A stretch of DNA of 64,000 nt from Roseiarcus sp963753135 (GCA_963753135.1 CAVWBA010000028.1:45454-109453); one strand, 5' to 3'; shown: positions 27,511 to 38,697, numbered from the stretch's first letter. Numbers and translations: made by a program. The notes: generated by a model not told the origin, from the letters alone.

Positions 27511-28705
27511 TCAGCCAGCCAGCCGCCGGATCGGCTTCTTCGGCAAGACGACTTCGTCAAGACCAAGCCAGTCCGCCATCGCGCGAAGCTCCTCGGAGAT
27601 CGCGTCCATGACGTCCGAGGGGGCGTGCGGCTCGAGATGCACCGCATGGACGAGCAACCGCCCCGCCTGTCGGTCGGCCTTCAGGTCGAGCCGGGCGACG
27701 AGCCGGTCGCCGAGCAGGAAGGGAAGGACATAGTAGCCGTGCTGGCGCTTATCGGCCGGCGTGTAGATCTCGATCCGGTAGTGGAAGTCGAAGAGCCGCA
27801 ACGCGCGGGAGCGCTCCCAGACGAGCGGATCGAACGGCGCGAGAAGCGCCCGCGCGGACAGGCGGCGCGGCCTGCGGGCGTCGCGGTGAAGATAGGCGAG
27901 ATGGGCCCAGCCAGGAACCTCGACCGGCTCGAGAACGCCCGCCTCGAGGAGCGACGCGATCGCCTGTCGCGCGTCGTCGGGCCCGAGACGGAAATAGTCG
28001 CGCAGATCCTGGGCCGTGGCGACGCCGAGCGCGAGAGCTGCGCGTTCGATAAGGGAGCGATGCGCATGCCTTTCGTCCGGCGTCGGCAGAGCGAGGATCT
28101 CGGCCGGAATGACGCGCTCGGTCAGGTCGTAGACCCGCTCGAAACTGCCGCGGCGCGTCGCCGTCGTAATGTGGCCAGCCCAGAAGAGCCATTCGAGCGC
28201 CTGCTTGGCGTCGCCCCACTCCCACCAACCGGAGCGGCCGCGTTTTTCCTCGAAGTCCGAGGCGGCGCTCGGACCCTCGTTGCGGATGCGCTTGAGAAAG
28301 CCTTCCGCCTCAGCGCGCCGCTCACCCGCGAACAGCCGCAGGCCCTTCCAACCGGCCTCGCCCCGATCCGCGCGGGCCATCCGCCAGCGCAGCAGCGGAT
28401 GCAACGAGAGCGGCAGCGAGCGACGCCTCATGCGCCCAATATTCGAACAGCCGCCGTTTCTTCCGGCTTCCCCAAGCGGCCGTTTCGATCAGCGAACGGT
28501 CATAGGGGCCAAGTCGGGAGAAGGCGGGCAGGTAATGGGCGCGGACCAGGACATTGACGCTGTCGATCTGATGGAGGGAAAGCCGGTCGATGGTCCTCAG
28601 CCATCGCGCAGCGTTGACCCTTTCCGGGCGCGGGCCGCCGAAGCCCTGCGCTGCAAGAGCGATTCGCCGGGCCTCGGGGAGGGAAAGCTTTTCGACCTTC
28701 GTCAC
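27511..28705 (-). CDS. ycaQ: YcaQ-like winged-helix DNA glycosylase (frameshifted near 28418)
   Basis: Member of the HTH_42/YcaQ (COG3214) family; characterised members are DNA glycosylases that unhook interstrand crosslinks. The N-terminal part has LSLPEARRIALAAQGF, LHQIDSVNVLVRAHYLPAFS and RRLFEYWAHEASL. After a one-base frameshift near 28418 the rest continues LPLSLHPLLRWRMAR, LEWLFWAGHITTATR and LAPFDPLVWERSRALRLFDF. The repaired length is ~398 residues. The start is a GTG at 28705 overlapping the eamA stop (GTGA), so the two genes are coupled. It is the last gene of the long minus-strand block. Confidence 0.8.
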
Positions 28706-29599
28706 GTGGCGCCGCTGACCGCCTTCCGCCGGAGCAGCGGCCCAATCTCCACCGCCACAGCGCCAACGAGAATCAGCGCGCAGCCGAGAGCGCCGACGGC
28801 GGTCAGACGTTCGTCGAGCAGGAGCGCGCCCGCGAGCGCGGCGAACACGCCCTCGAGGGCGAGAATGAGCGCCGCCTCAGCGGGGGGCGTATGCGCCTGG
28901 GCGAAGATCTGGATCGTATAGGCGAGCGGCGCCCGAGACAACGCCAGCGAACAGGATCGTCGGAGCGTTGGCGAGGAGAGCCCCCTGCGGAGTCGATTCA
29001 AACAGGGCCGAGCATACTGCCGCAAGGCCAGCGCAGACTGCATATTGCACGAAGGCGAGCAGCAGCGGCCGACCGGAGCGGGCAAGGAAGATCGGCGTCA
29101 GCGCGATGCCCGTCGCCCAGGCGAAATCGGCGAGGAGCACGAGCGCGTCGCCGAAGTTCGGCGCGCCGAGGGGTCCGCCCGAGGCGAGCAGCCAGGCGCC
29201 GACGAGCGATACGAAACCCGCGCCGACAATGGTCGCGCGTGGGCGCGAGCCGGTCAGCGCCCAGACGACAAAAGGGGTCAGCACGACATAGCAAGCGGTC
29301 AGAAAGCCGGCGTTGGTGGCGCTCGTCGTCTCGATCCCCGCTTGCTGCAGGGTCGTGCCGAAGAAGAGCGTGAGCCCGATCACGAGCGCGAGCCGCCATT
29401 CGTCGCGGCTCGGGGCATGCGGCTTGCGGCGAAATTCCCAAAGCGCGAACGGCGCAAGCGCTGCAGCGGAAACAGCAAAGCGCGCGGCGACGAAGGCGAG
29501 CGCCGGCATGGTCGCCGCGGCGTATTTCTGCGCCACGAAGGTCACGCCCCACAGGAAGGCGGTGATGAGGAGCAGGCCGTCCGCGGCCAGGCGACTCAT
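28702..29599 (-). CDS. EamA/DMT-family transporter (frameshifted near 28930)
   Basis: Ten-helix drug/metabolite-type exporter with two EamA repeats. The first repeat shows LLLITAFLWGVTFVAQKYAA and FVAARFAVSAAALAP; the second shows GIALTPIFLARSGRPLLLAF and, past the frameshift, TPPAEAALILALEGVFAALA with LDERLTAVGALGCALILVG. Removing one C near 28930 joins GVVSGALAYTIQIFAQAH and gives a ~298-residue protein of family length. As written the frame ends at 28877. Substrate unknown. It sits between mce and ycaQ. Confidence 0.8.
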
Positions 29600-29629
29600 G
29601 CCGCCTCCAACAGCGAAACACGCATGCCC

Positions 29630-30034
29630 TCAGACCTGCTCGATCTCGATCAGCGTGCCGGCGAAGTCTTTCGGATGCAAAAACAGCACCGGCTTGCCGT
29701 GAGCGCCGATTTTCGGGTTGCCGTCCCCGAGCACGCGCGCGCCCTTAGCCTTGAGCTGGTCGCGAGCGGCGATGATGTCCTCGACCTCGTAGCAGAGATG
29801 ATGCATGCCGCCATCCGGATTGCGCTCGAGAAACTTGGCGATCGGCGAGTTCGCGCCCAGAGGATGCAAGAGTTCGATTTTCGTGTTGGGCAGCTCGACG
29901 AAGATGACCGTCACCCCATGATCAGGCTCAGCCTTCGGGGCGGAGACCCGAGCGCCGAGCGTTTCCCGATAGGTCCGCGCCGCCTTCTCGAGATCGGGGA
30001 CGGCGATGGCGACGTGGTTGAGCTTGCCGATCAT
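29630..30034 (-). CDS. mce: Methylmalonyl-CoA epimerase
   Basis: Interconverts (2R)- and (2S)-methylmalonyl-CoA, linking propionyl-CoA carboxylation to methylmalonyl-CoA mutase. The 134-residue protein of the vicinal-oxygen-chelate fold starts MIGKLNHVAIAVPDLEKAAR, with a metal His near residue 7. It then shows PDGGMHHLCYEVEDI (second metal-ligand region) and ends VLFLHPKDFAGTLIEIEQV, which contains the last metal-binding Glu. It lies 17 bases after rnj. Neither mutase nor carboxylase genes are in the window. Confidence 0.93.
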   Translation of the reverse strand: MIGKLNHVAIAVPDLEKAARTYRETLGARVSAPKAEPDHGVTVIFVELPNTKIELLHPLGANSPIAKFLERNPDGGMHHLCYEVEDIIAARDQLKAKGARVLGDGNPKIGAHGKPVLFLHPKDFAGTLIEIEQV

Positions 30035-30051
30035 GATGGACTTCGCGTGAC

Positions 30052-31720
30052 TCAGACCTCCACCACCAGCACATGCACTTGCGGCTTCTTGCCCCAGACG
30101 GCGTTGACCGAACCGCGCACCGCACGTTCGATGGCGCTCGACACGACGTCGGCGTCGCGCCGCTTGCCGGGCGGCAGGCTCTCGAAGGCCTCGAAGATCG
30201 CATCATCAATCAGCGCGTCAATCGCCGCGCCTTCGCGCGTGCGCTCCGGCAGGCCGGCGATCATGACGTCCGGGTCCCCGGCCATCTCGCCCCTCGGGGT
30301 CAGCGCGATCGCGATCGAGACGACGCCGGCGAAACCGAGCCTGCGGCGTTGGCCGACGCATTGCTGATCAGCCGGCAAGAGAATAGCGCCGTCCTTCACC
30401 CGCCGCCCGCTCGTCACCTTGCCCAATGCGCAGACTTCGCCGGGCGCAAGCCGGATAAGGTCGCCGTTGAAGGCGCGTAACACTTGCGGCACGCCCTGCG
30501 CCCTGGCGAAGTCGGCATGTTCGCTCAAGTGCAGCGGCTCGCCATGCGCGGGCACGGCGATCTTCGGGCGCACCCAGGCATACATTTTCGCCATCTCCGC
30601 CCGGCGCGGATGGCCGGAGACGTGCACGAGCGCGGTGCGGTCAGTCACCACCTGGACGCCCGCGGTCACGAACGCGTTGATGATCTTGCCGACCGCTTTT
30701 TCATTGCCGGGAATGGTGCGCGACGAAAAGATTACAGTGTCTCCAGCGTTCAATTCCGCCGTGGGGTGCTCGTCCCCAGCGATGCGCGCGAGCGCCGCGC
30801 GCGGCTCGCCCTGGCTGCCAGTGGCGAGCGCCAAAATCCGGTCGCGCGGCAGGCGCTCGAAGGCGTCCATGCCTAGAAACGCCGGCAGACCGTCGAGCAT
30901 CCCACACTCGCGAGCGACGGCGACGACACGCTCGATCGCCCGCCCGACAATGCAGACTTGCCGTCCGGCGGCGAGACCGGCCTCGGCCGCCGAACGCAGC
31001 CGGGCGACGTTGGAAGCGAAGGTGGTCACGACCACCCTGCCCTTCGCATTGCCGATGAGCCAGGCCAACGCCTTGGCGACGTCGCGCTCGGACGGGCTTT
31101 CCCCTTCGCGCAGGATGTTGGTCGAATCGCAGACGAGCGCGAGCACTCCCTCATCGCCAAGCGCCCTGAAGCGCGCCTCGTCGGTCGGCAGGCCGATGAT
31201 CGGCGTCGAGCTCGATCTTCCAGTCGGCGGTATGAACGACGAGCCCGCTAGGCGTGCGAATCGCAAGCGCCGCGCTTTCGGGTATCGAATGGGCGACGGG
31301 GATGAATTCGACCACGAAAGGGCCGATCACAATCCTGTCGCCGAGTTCGACGACTTTCAATGGGATCTTCGGCGCGTCCGGCTCGCCGAGCCGGCGCGCC
31401 TCGGCCAAGCCGGCCGCAAAACGCGTCATATAAACGGGCGCGCCCAGGTCAGGCCAGAGCTCGGCAAGAGCGCCGATGTGATCCTCATGCGCGTGGGTGA
31501 TTACGATGCCGACCAGATTCTTCTTCGCCTTCTCGATGAAGCCGAGATCCGGCACGATGAGATCGACGCCCGGCAAGTCCTCGCCAGCGAAGGCGACGCC
31601 CAGGTCGACCATCAGCCATTGGCGAGCGTTCGCAGGCCCATAGCCGTAAAGGGCGCAATTCATGCCGATCTCGCCCAAGCCGCCGAGCGGGGCGAATACG
31701 AACTCGCTGCCGTCCGTCAT
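30052..31720 (-). CDS. rnj: Ribonuclease J (frameshifted near 31204)
   Basis: Metallo-beta-lactamase/beta-CASP ribonuclease with 5'-3' exo- and endonuclease activity in RNA maturation and decay. The start has FAPLGGLGEIGMNCALYGYG and the zinc motif THAHEDHIGAL (residues ~78-88). The frame breaks after KIELD; correcting it near 31204 gives PIIGLPTDEARFRAL. The second half has DSTNILREGESPSER, TGSQGEPRAALARIA, IFSSRTIPGNE and VHVSGHPRRAEM. The repaired length of ~556 residues is normal. The ATG at 31720 directly abuts the birA stop. Confidence 0.88.
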
Positions 31721-32542
31721 CTAAACTCGGCCTTCCGGCCGGTGCGAAGCCGACGGGACCGCTCGCGGAAGGGCGCCCGAGCTAGGCATGAGCCACAGGT
31801 CGGCCGCCTCGATCGTCTCCAGCCCGTGCTCGGAGCGCATGAGCAGGCGGCCCGTCGCATCGATCCCTTCAAACATGCCCTCGCGTTGATCTGCCCCGTT
31901 TTTGATCGCGATCCGTTCCCCCAAGCCGAGAGCGCAATCGAGCCATGCGGCGCGAATGCGATCAAACGCCTCTCCGGCGCGCCAGATATCGAGCGCCTCA
32001 GCCGAATCGCTGAACCAGGCGCTCGAACACTTCGCCGGGACCGACGCTTGTATCCGCCCGCCCCAGTCAGACATGAGGTCGCGTAGCCGAGACCCATCGG
32101 CGCCTGGGAGCAATTCACACCAACCCCGACAACGCAGGCGGCCCGCCCGCCCCCAAGGGCAACTCCTTCGACGAGAATGCCGGCGCATTTCGCGCCGTGA
32201 GACATCAGATCATTCGGCCATTTGAGGCCGACTTCGGTCGCGCCGAGATCCCTCGCGGCGCGCGCCAGGGCCACGCCAGCAACAAAGCCGAGCTGCGCCC
32301 CAACCGCGCGAGGGCAGGGATCGATCATGAGTGCAGCTGGCGTGCAGGTTGCCTCTCGGCGAGATCCAGGCTCGGCCGCGGCGGCCTCTGCCCGCGATCT
32401 GTTCTTCAGCGACGATCCACATGCGGTCGGCGTCGCCGGCCAACGCGCGGCGACGCGCCTCCTCGTTGGTCGAATCGATGGCGCCCAATCGAACGATGCG
32501 CCAGCCTTGATGCGCGCTGTCCAGCGGGGAGACGGCGGTCAA
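31721..32542 (-). CDS. birA: Biotin-[acetyl-CoA-carboxylase] ligase (two frameshifts)
   Basis: Biotin protein ligase that charges carboxylase carrier proteins; no N-terminal DNA-binding domain, as usual in this order. The likely TTG start at 32542 overlaps the nuoN stop. Motifs are scattered over three frames: LGAIDSTNEEARRR and EEQIAGRGRRGRAWISPRGN; then GLKWPNDLMSHGAKCAGILV with GVGVNC; then FEGIDATGRLLMRSEHGLET. Repair needs one base removed near 32335 and one added near 32081, giving a ~273-residue protein. The active-site Lys (KWPND) and biotin loop (GRGRRG) are present. It stands between nuoN and rnj. Confidence 0.85.
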
Positions 32543-33972
32543 AAGAGCGACTGCGCGGCCGCCATCGCGGCGTTGGTGATCGGCGACGGCGCAAACACAA
32601 ACAGGATGATCGCCAGCGCCGAAACCGCGAGCACGATGCGCGCGACGGCGCCCGGACGATCGAACGCCGGAGCCGGCTCGTCGAAATACATGAGCTTCAC
32701 GATCCTCAGATAATAATAGGCGGCCACGCAGCTCGCCAGCACGCCGATCACCGACAGGCCATAGAGACCGGACTTGATGGCGGCGGCGAAGACATAGAAC
32801 TTGGCGAAGAAGCCAGCTAGCGGCGGAACGCCGGCAAGCGAGAACATCATCGTCGCCAGGAAGAAAGCCATGGTCGGATCCGTCCGCGCCAGGCCGGCGA
32901 GATCGGCCATCGTCTCGATCGCGCGGCCATTGCGGCGCATGGACAGGATCGCGGCGAACGTTCCGAGCGTCATCACCACGTAGATCGCCATATAGATGAT
33001 GACGCTCTGCGCGCCCTCGACCGTGCCGGCTGCAAGGCCGACCAGCGCGAATCCCATATGGCCGATCGACGAATAGGCCATCAGCCGTTTGAAGTTGCGC
33101 TGGCCGATCGCGGCGAACGCGCCCAGCACCATCGAGGCGATCGAGACGAAGGTGAGGATCTGGCGCCAGTCGTTGGCGATGCCGGGAAAGGCGGTGATCA
33201 TCACCCGCACTAGGACCGCCATCGCCGCGATCTTGGGCCCGGTGGCGAAGAACGTCGTCACCGGCGTCGGGGCGCCTTCGTAGACGTCGGGCGTCCACAT
33301 GTGAAACGGCACAACGGAAATCTTGAACGCCAGCCCTACCAGAATGAACACTAGCCCGAACAGCACGCCGATGGCCGCGTGATCATGCACGGCGTTCGCC
33401 ACCGCGCTGAAGGCGACCGAGCCGGAATAACCGTAAATGAGCGAGATCCCATAAAGCATCATGCCCGACGACAAGGCGCCGAGGACGAAATACTTGAGGC
33501 CTGCTTCCGTCGCGCGCAGATCGTGACGCCGATAGGCCGCGATCACGTAGAGCGCCAAGCTCATCAGCTCGAAACCGAGGTAGAGCGCGATGAAGTCATT
33601 GGCCGAGATCAGCATCAGCATGCCGAGGGTGGAAATGAGAATGAGGACCGGGAATTCGAACCCGCCGACCCGCTCCTGGCGCATGAACTCGACCGACAAC
33701 AGAAGCGTCACCAGCGAACCGACCAGCGCAAGCGCGCTCATGAAGCGGGTGAACGCGTCGTCGGCGAAGGAACCGTAGAAGGTGACGCCCATCGGGCGAT
33801 TCCTGGCCACCATCAGAATGAAGACAAGACCGAGCAGGCCGACGGCGATCTCGTTGACCAGCGCCGAGCCCCGCTCGCCGCGCAGCGCGCCGTAAAGCAC
33901 AAGCGCCAAAGTCCCCGCCGCCAGCACCGCCTCCGGCAGGATCACAGGAAGAGAAATGGCCGTCTCATGCAT
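32539..33972 (-). CDS. nuoN: NADH-quinone oxidoreductase subunit N
   Basis: Antiporter-like proton-pumping membrane subunit of complex I. About 477 residues from ATG 33972, although a TTG at 33990 is also in frame. Conserved helices contain LISANDFIALYLGFELMSLA, KYFVLGALSSGMMLYGISL, FKISVVPFHMWTPDVYEGAP and MAYSSIGHMGFALVGLAAG. These hold the key-lysine and glutamate positions of the family. The frame is intact. It follows nuoM and overlaps the likely TTG start of birA by four bases. Confidence 0.95.
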   Translation of the reverse strand: MHETAISLPVILPEAVLAAGTLALVLYGALRGERGSALVNEIAVGLLGLVFILMVARNRPMGVTFYGSFADDAFTRFMSALALVGSLVTLLLSVEFMRQERVGGFEFPVLILISTLGMLMLISANDFIALYLGFELMSLALYVIAAYRRHDLRATEAGLKYFVLGALSSGMMLYGISLIYGYSGSVAFSAVANAVHDHAAIGVLFGLVFILVGLAFKISVVPFHMWTPDVYEGAPTPVTTFFATGPKIAAMAVLVRVMITAFPGIANDWRQILTFVSIASMVLGAFAAIGQRNFKRLMAYSSIGHMGFALVGLAAGTVEGAQSVIIYMAIYVVMTLGTFAAILSMRRNGRAIETMADLAGLARTDPTMAFFLATMMFSLAGVPPLAGFFAKFYVFAAAIKSGLYGLSVIGVLASCVAAYYYLRIVKLMYFDEPAPAFDRPGAVARIVLAVSALAIILFVFAPSPITNAAMAAAQSLF

Positions 33973-34008
33973 GAGTGTCGCTCGTTCCAAAAGACATTCG
34001 GCGCGCGG

Positions 34009-35512
34009 TCACAGCCCCGCCGACTTCGTCGCCGTAATGGCGTGCTGGAAGCCGCTGATGATCTGTTCGATTGAAGCCGCGCTGGCGTCGATGATTGGCT
34101 GCGGATGCACACCGTAAAAGATCGTGAGCAGCCCAAGCGGCAAAAGCGTCACCACCTCGCGACCGGTGAGATCGGCAATACCCATCAGGTTTGGCTTCTC
34201 GATAACGCCAAAGATGATGCGGCGATAAAGATAGAGCGCGTAGCACGCCGACAGGATTGTGCCGATGGTGGCGAGGAAGGCGACCCAGTTGTTGATTTGG
34301 AACGTGCCGATCAGGGTCAAGAATTCGCCGATGAAGCCCGTGGTGCCCGGCAACCCGATATTGGCGAAGGTGAACACCATGAAGGCGACCGCGTAGAGCG
34401 GCATGCGCTGTACGAGGCCGCCGTAGGCGTTGATTTCGTAAGTGTGCATGCGGTCGTAGACGACACCCACACAAAGGAACAAGGCCCCCGAGACAAAGCC
34501 ATGACTAATCATCTGATAGACAGCGCCCTGAATCCCTTGGGTGTTGGCGGCGAAAATCCCCATCGTCACGAAGCCCATGTGGGCCACCGACGAATAGGCG
34601 ATCAGCTTCTTCATGCTCTCTTGCGCCAGCGCGACCAAGGAGGCGTAGATGATCGCGATCACCGACAGAGCGAAGACGAGCGGGGTGAAATAGACCGACG
34701 CGTCCGGAAACATCGGCAGCGAAAAGCGGATGAAGCCGTAGCCGCCCATTTTGAGCAGAATGGCGGCCAGGACCACCGATCCCGCGGTCGGCGCCTCGAC
34801 ATGCGCATCAGGCAACCAAGTGTGGACCGGCCACATCGGCAGCTTGACCGCGAACGAGGCGAAAAACGCCAGCCACAGCCAAGTCTGCATATGGGCGGGA
34901 AACGGGAGTCTTGAGCAGCACAGTGATGTCGGTCGTGCCCGCTGTCCAGTACATGGCCATGATCGCGAGCAGCATCAGCACTGAGCCGGTGAACGTGTAG
35001 AGGAAGAACTTGAAGGCCGCGTACACCCGGTTCCCGTGGCCCCATACGCCGATGATGAGAAACATCGGGATGAGCTGGCCCTCGAAGAACAGGTAGAAGA
35101 GGACGATGTCGAGCGAGACGAAGACGCCGACTATTGCTGTCTCCAGCGCCAAAAAGACGATCATGTACTCCTTCACGCGGGTCTGGATCGGCGTCCAGGA
35201 GGCAATGATGCAGATTGGCATGATGAAGGTGGTGAGCAGCAGGAACGGCATCGAAACGCCGTCGACGCCGAGCTTGTATAGGATTGCGTGCGAGAACCAG
35301 TCGCGCTCCTCGACAAGCTGAAAGCCCGGCTGCGCCGGGTCGAAGCGCCCCCAGGCGACGAGGCTCAGCACGAACGTGATCAGAGTCGCAAACAGCGCAA
35401 TCCAACGGGCGTTTCGCTTGGTTGCCTCGCTATCGCCTGGCAGCAACAGGATAAACAGCGCGCCTATCAGCGGCAACGCCAGGATGCCGGAGAGGATCCA
35501 GGAGCCATTCAT
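34009..35512 (-). CDS. nuoM: NADH-quinone oxidoreductase subunit M (frameshifted near 34904)
   Basis: Second antiporter-like membrane subunit of complex I. The ATG at 35512 overlaps the nuoL stop. The first frame runs MNGSWILSGILALPLIG to VLFYLFFEGQLIPMFLIIGV and FFLYTFTGSVLML. Removing one C near 34904 links TPFPAHMQTWLWLAFFASFA to VKLPMWPVHTWLPDAHVEAP, then AYSSVAHMGFVTMGIFAAN. The repaired length of ~500 residues is normal. Confidence 0.92.
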
Positions 35513-37567
35513 TGTGTGACCCCTCCGAACAGATACCAGGTCGTCAGCGCCGCGGCGCCAAGCAGCATGGCGAATGCGTAGTGATAGATGTAGCCGGTCT
35601 GCAGCCGCACCGTATTGCGCGTGACGTCGAGAACGCGCGCCGAGACGCCATCCGGCCCGAAACCGTCGATGATCGCGCCGTCGCCGCCCTTCCAGAACAA
35701 GCGGCCGATCGCGAAGGCCGGGCGTACGAAGATGAAGTCGTAGAGTTCGTCGAAGTACCACTTGTTGAGCAGGAAGCGATAGAGCGCCGGAAACTCCGCG
35801 GCGAGGCGCTGCGGCGCGGTGCGGTCAACCATGTACATGTAGTAGGCGACGAGCAGGCCACCCAACATGAATAGGCTCGGCGACAGCGAGACCAACGCAG
35901 ATACGTGCTCCATATCCTCGAGAATATGGTTACCCGGTGCAAGGAATAGCGATTGGCGCCAGAACGACTCGAAGCCTCCGCCGATGAAGAGATAGCGGAA
36001 AGCCATTCCGGCCAAAGTCGCGCCGACCGCCAACACTCCGAGTGGGACCAACATCACCAGCGGCGATTCATGCGCCGGATGATCGGCGTGGGCGTGCACC
36101 TCCGGCGTGGGCGCATGCGAATGGGCCCCCGCTCCGCTTGGATCAGGCTCGTCGTGGGCGTGGCCATCCTGCTCGTGCCGGCTCCGCGGAAGCGATTCCC
36201 CCCAATCGCCGCGTTGGCCGAAGAAGGTCATGAACATGAGGCGCCAGGAATAGAACGCGGTCAGCGCGGCGGCGATGTCGGTGCACAAGAACCCATAGAG
36301 CGCGCCATAGCGGTGGGACGCGAATGCGGCCTCGATAATCGCGTCCTTGGAGACAAAGCCGGCGAAGCCGATCGGGGTCAACGGAATACCAACGCCGGTC
36401 AGCGAGAGCGTTCCGATCATCATCATCCAAAAGGTGAACGGAATCTCCTTACGCAATCCGCCCATCACGCGCATGTCCTGCTCGTGATGCATCGCGGTGA
36501 TGACTGAGCCGGCGCCCAGGAACAACAGACGCCTTGAAGAAGGCGTGGGTGAAAAGGTGGAAAATGCCGAGGCTGTAGCCGCCGACCCCAAGACCCACGA
36601 ACATGTAGCCGAGCTGCGAACAGGTCGAATAGGCGATCACCTTCTTGATGTCGTTCTGCACCAGGCCGACCGTGGCCGCAAAGAACGCCGTCGTTCCGCC
36701 GACGATGGTGACGACGCTGAGCGCAACGGGCGACATTTCAAATAGCGGCGAGAGCCTCGCCACCATGAATACGCCCGCGGTCACCATGGTCGCCGCGTGG
36801 ATGAGGGCCGAGACGGGAGTCGGGCCTTCCATCGCATCGGGCAGCCAGGTGTGCAGCAGGAACTGGGCCGACTTGCCCATCGCCCCCATGAACAGCAGCA
36901 GGCAGGCGAGCGTCACTGCGTCCCAATTAAAGCCGATAAAATGCACCGTCTTGCCCGCAAGCCCGGGCGCAGCGGCGAACACCTGATCGAAGGCGATCGA
37001 ACCGGTCAGATAGTAGGTTAGGAAAATACCGAGCGAAAAGCCGAAGTCGCCGACCCGGTTCACGACGAACGCCTTGATCGCAGCGGCGTTGGCCGATGGG
37101 CGCTCATACCAGAAGCCGATCAGGAGGTAGGACATCAAACCGACGCCCTCCCATCCGAAGAACAGCTGAACCAGATTGTCCGCCGTCACCAGCATCAACA
37201 TGGCGAACGTGAAGAGCGAGAGGTAAGCGAAGAAACGGGGCCGCGACGGATCCTCCGACATGTAGCCGATCGAGTAGACGTGGACGACGAACGACACCGT
37301 TGTCACGACGATCAGCATCACGGCGGTCAGCGTGTCGATGCGCAGAGCCCAAGCGGCGACGAGCTTCCCGGAGGTGAACCAATTGGCGATCGGAACGTGA
37401 GCGTCCGCCCCGCCCGCGACCATGACGAAAGCGATCCAGGAAAGGACGCAGCAAACCCCAAGAAGACTGCAGGTGACATATTCAGCGCCACGCGCGCCGA
37501 TCCAAGGCCCGAAGACGCCGGCGATCAGAAAACCGAGGAGCGGCAGGAAGACGATCAGCTGGTACAC
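35509..37567 (-). CDS. nuoL: NADH-quinone oxidoreductase subunit L (frameshifted near 36529)
   Basis: Largest antiporter-like membrane subunit of complex I, with the long lateral helix. The N-terminal frame starts MYQLIVFLPLLGFLIAGVFG and includes LFFGWEGVGLMSYLLIGFWY and FLLHTWLPDAMEGPTPVSAL. Removing one T near 36529 joins THAFFKALLFLGAGSVITAM, and the frame continues to YHYAFAMLLGAAALTTWYLF before the stop. A histidine-rich insert (HAHDEPDPSGAGAHSHAPTP) sits in a loop near residue 500. The repaired length of ~685 residues is typical. Confidence 0.93.
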
Positions 37568-37571
37568 CGGA

Positions 37572-37880
37572 TCAGCCTTTCAGCGAATTGATGTCCTCAA
37601 CCGCGATCGAGCCGCGATTGCGGTAATAGGCCACCAGGATCGCAAGGCCGATCGCAGCCTCCGCCGCGGCGACTGTCAGGATGAAGAGCGCGAAGGCCTG
37701 CCCGGTCAGATCGCCCGAATAAGTCGAAAACGCGATGAGGTTGATATTCACGGATAGAAGGATGAGCTCGACCGACATCAGGATGATGATGATATTCTTG
37801 TGGTTAAGGATGATGCCGGCGATGCCGATCGTGAACACGATCGCGGCGAGGGTGAGGTAGTGGGTGAGGCCGATTCCCAT
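37572..37880 (-). CDS. nuoK: NADH-quinone oxidoreductase subunit K
   Basis: Small three-helix proton-channel subunit. 102 residues from ATG 37880, the family's usual size; the longer in-frame start at 38021 would overlap nuoJ. Key phrases are GIILNHKNIIIILMSVELIL, with the conserved membrane glutamate, then NINLIAFSTYSGDLTGQAFA and TVAAAEAAIGLAILVAYYRN with the second one. Confidence 0.95.
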   Translation of the reverse strand: MGIGLTHYLTLAAIVFTIGIAGIILNHKNIIIILMSVELILLSVNINLIAFSTYSGDLTGQAFALFILTVAAAEAAIGLAILVAYYRNRGSIAVEDINSLKG

Positions 37881-37893
37881 CCGCGTGATTCCT

Positions 37894-38499
37894 TCAGATG
37901 CCGGCGCGCGAGGGAACCTTGCGCACCTCGACTGCGGTTTCGGGGGTGCGAGCCACCTGCGCGCCGATGTCCTGGCGCTTGACGCCCTGCTTGTGATGAA
38001 GGGTGAGAACGATCGCTCCAATCATCGCGGTGAGCAGAATCATTCCCGCCGCCTGAAAGAAGTAGAAATAGCGGGTGTAGAGCACCTCCCCGAGCGCGGC
38101 TGTGTTACTGAGCGTGCCCTGCGGAGCTGCGGGGGCTGCGGCCCGATGCGAGGGGCCGAGACCCGAGACAACGTACCAGAGCTCGAAAAACACCAGCAGC
38201 GCTATCAGGAGCCCCTGCGGCAGGTACTCGACGAAGCCCTGTCTCAGTCGGGCGAAATCCACGTCGAGCAGCATGACGACGAACAGGAACAGCACCGCCA
38301 CCGCGCCGACATAGACGACGACCAGGATCATCGCGAGGAACTCAGCGCCCATCAGCAGAAACAGGCCGGCCGCGCAGACAAAGGAAAGAATGAGGAAGAG
38401 GACCGAATGCACCGGATTTTTGGCTACGATGACCGCGAAGGCCGACGCAGCCAGAAGCGGGGCTAGAATCCAAAAGAACAAAGCATCGGCCTGCATCAC
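37894..38499 (-). CDS. nuoJ: NADH-quinone oxidoreductase subunit J
   Basis: Five-helix membrane subunit (ND6 homologue). 201 residues. NPVHSVLFLILSFVCAAGLF (residues ~28-47) and AMILVVVYVGAVAVLFLFVV (~56-75), the latter including the pi-bulge helix, are diagnostic. The C-terminal tail is hydrophilic. Its start lies about 200 bases after the nuoI stop, an unusually wide gap for this operon in which I see no gene. Confidence 0.94.
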   Translation of the reverse strand: MMQADALFFWILAPLLAASAFAVIVAKNPVHSVLFLILSFVCAAGLFLLMGAEFLAMILVVVYVGAVAVLFLFVVMLLDVDFARLRQGFVEYLPQGLLIALLVFFELWYVVSGLGPSHRAAAPAAPQGTLSNTAALGEVLYTRYFYFFQAAGMILLTAMIGAIVLTLHHKQGVKRQDIGAQVARTPETAVEVRKVPSRAGI

Positions 38500-38697
38500 C
38501 CCCGCCTCTCGTCATAGTCCCCAGCCCCAACCGCCCGTCCCCTCACGGGCGACAGGCGAGGCGCGCCACCGGCGTAAGCGCCGCTTCAGTCGGCGCCTCA
38601 AGGCAGGGCTCGCTTGTACCTACCAAAGGCACCCGCTGACAATGCTCGTCATTCGACGGCCATGGTCAACTTGTTCCCCTCCAGAGAGGAGAAGCCG

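Noticed and set aside
30419..32086. 555-codon plus-strand open frame
   Set aside because: Antisense to rnj and birA, whose motifs are clear on the minus strand.
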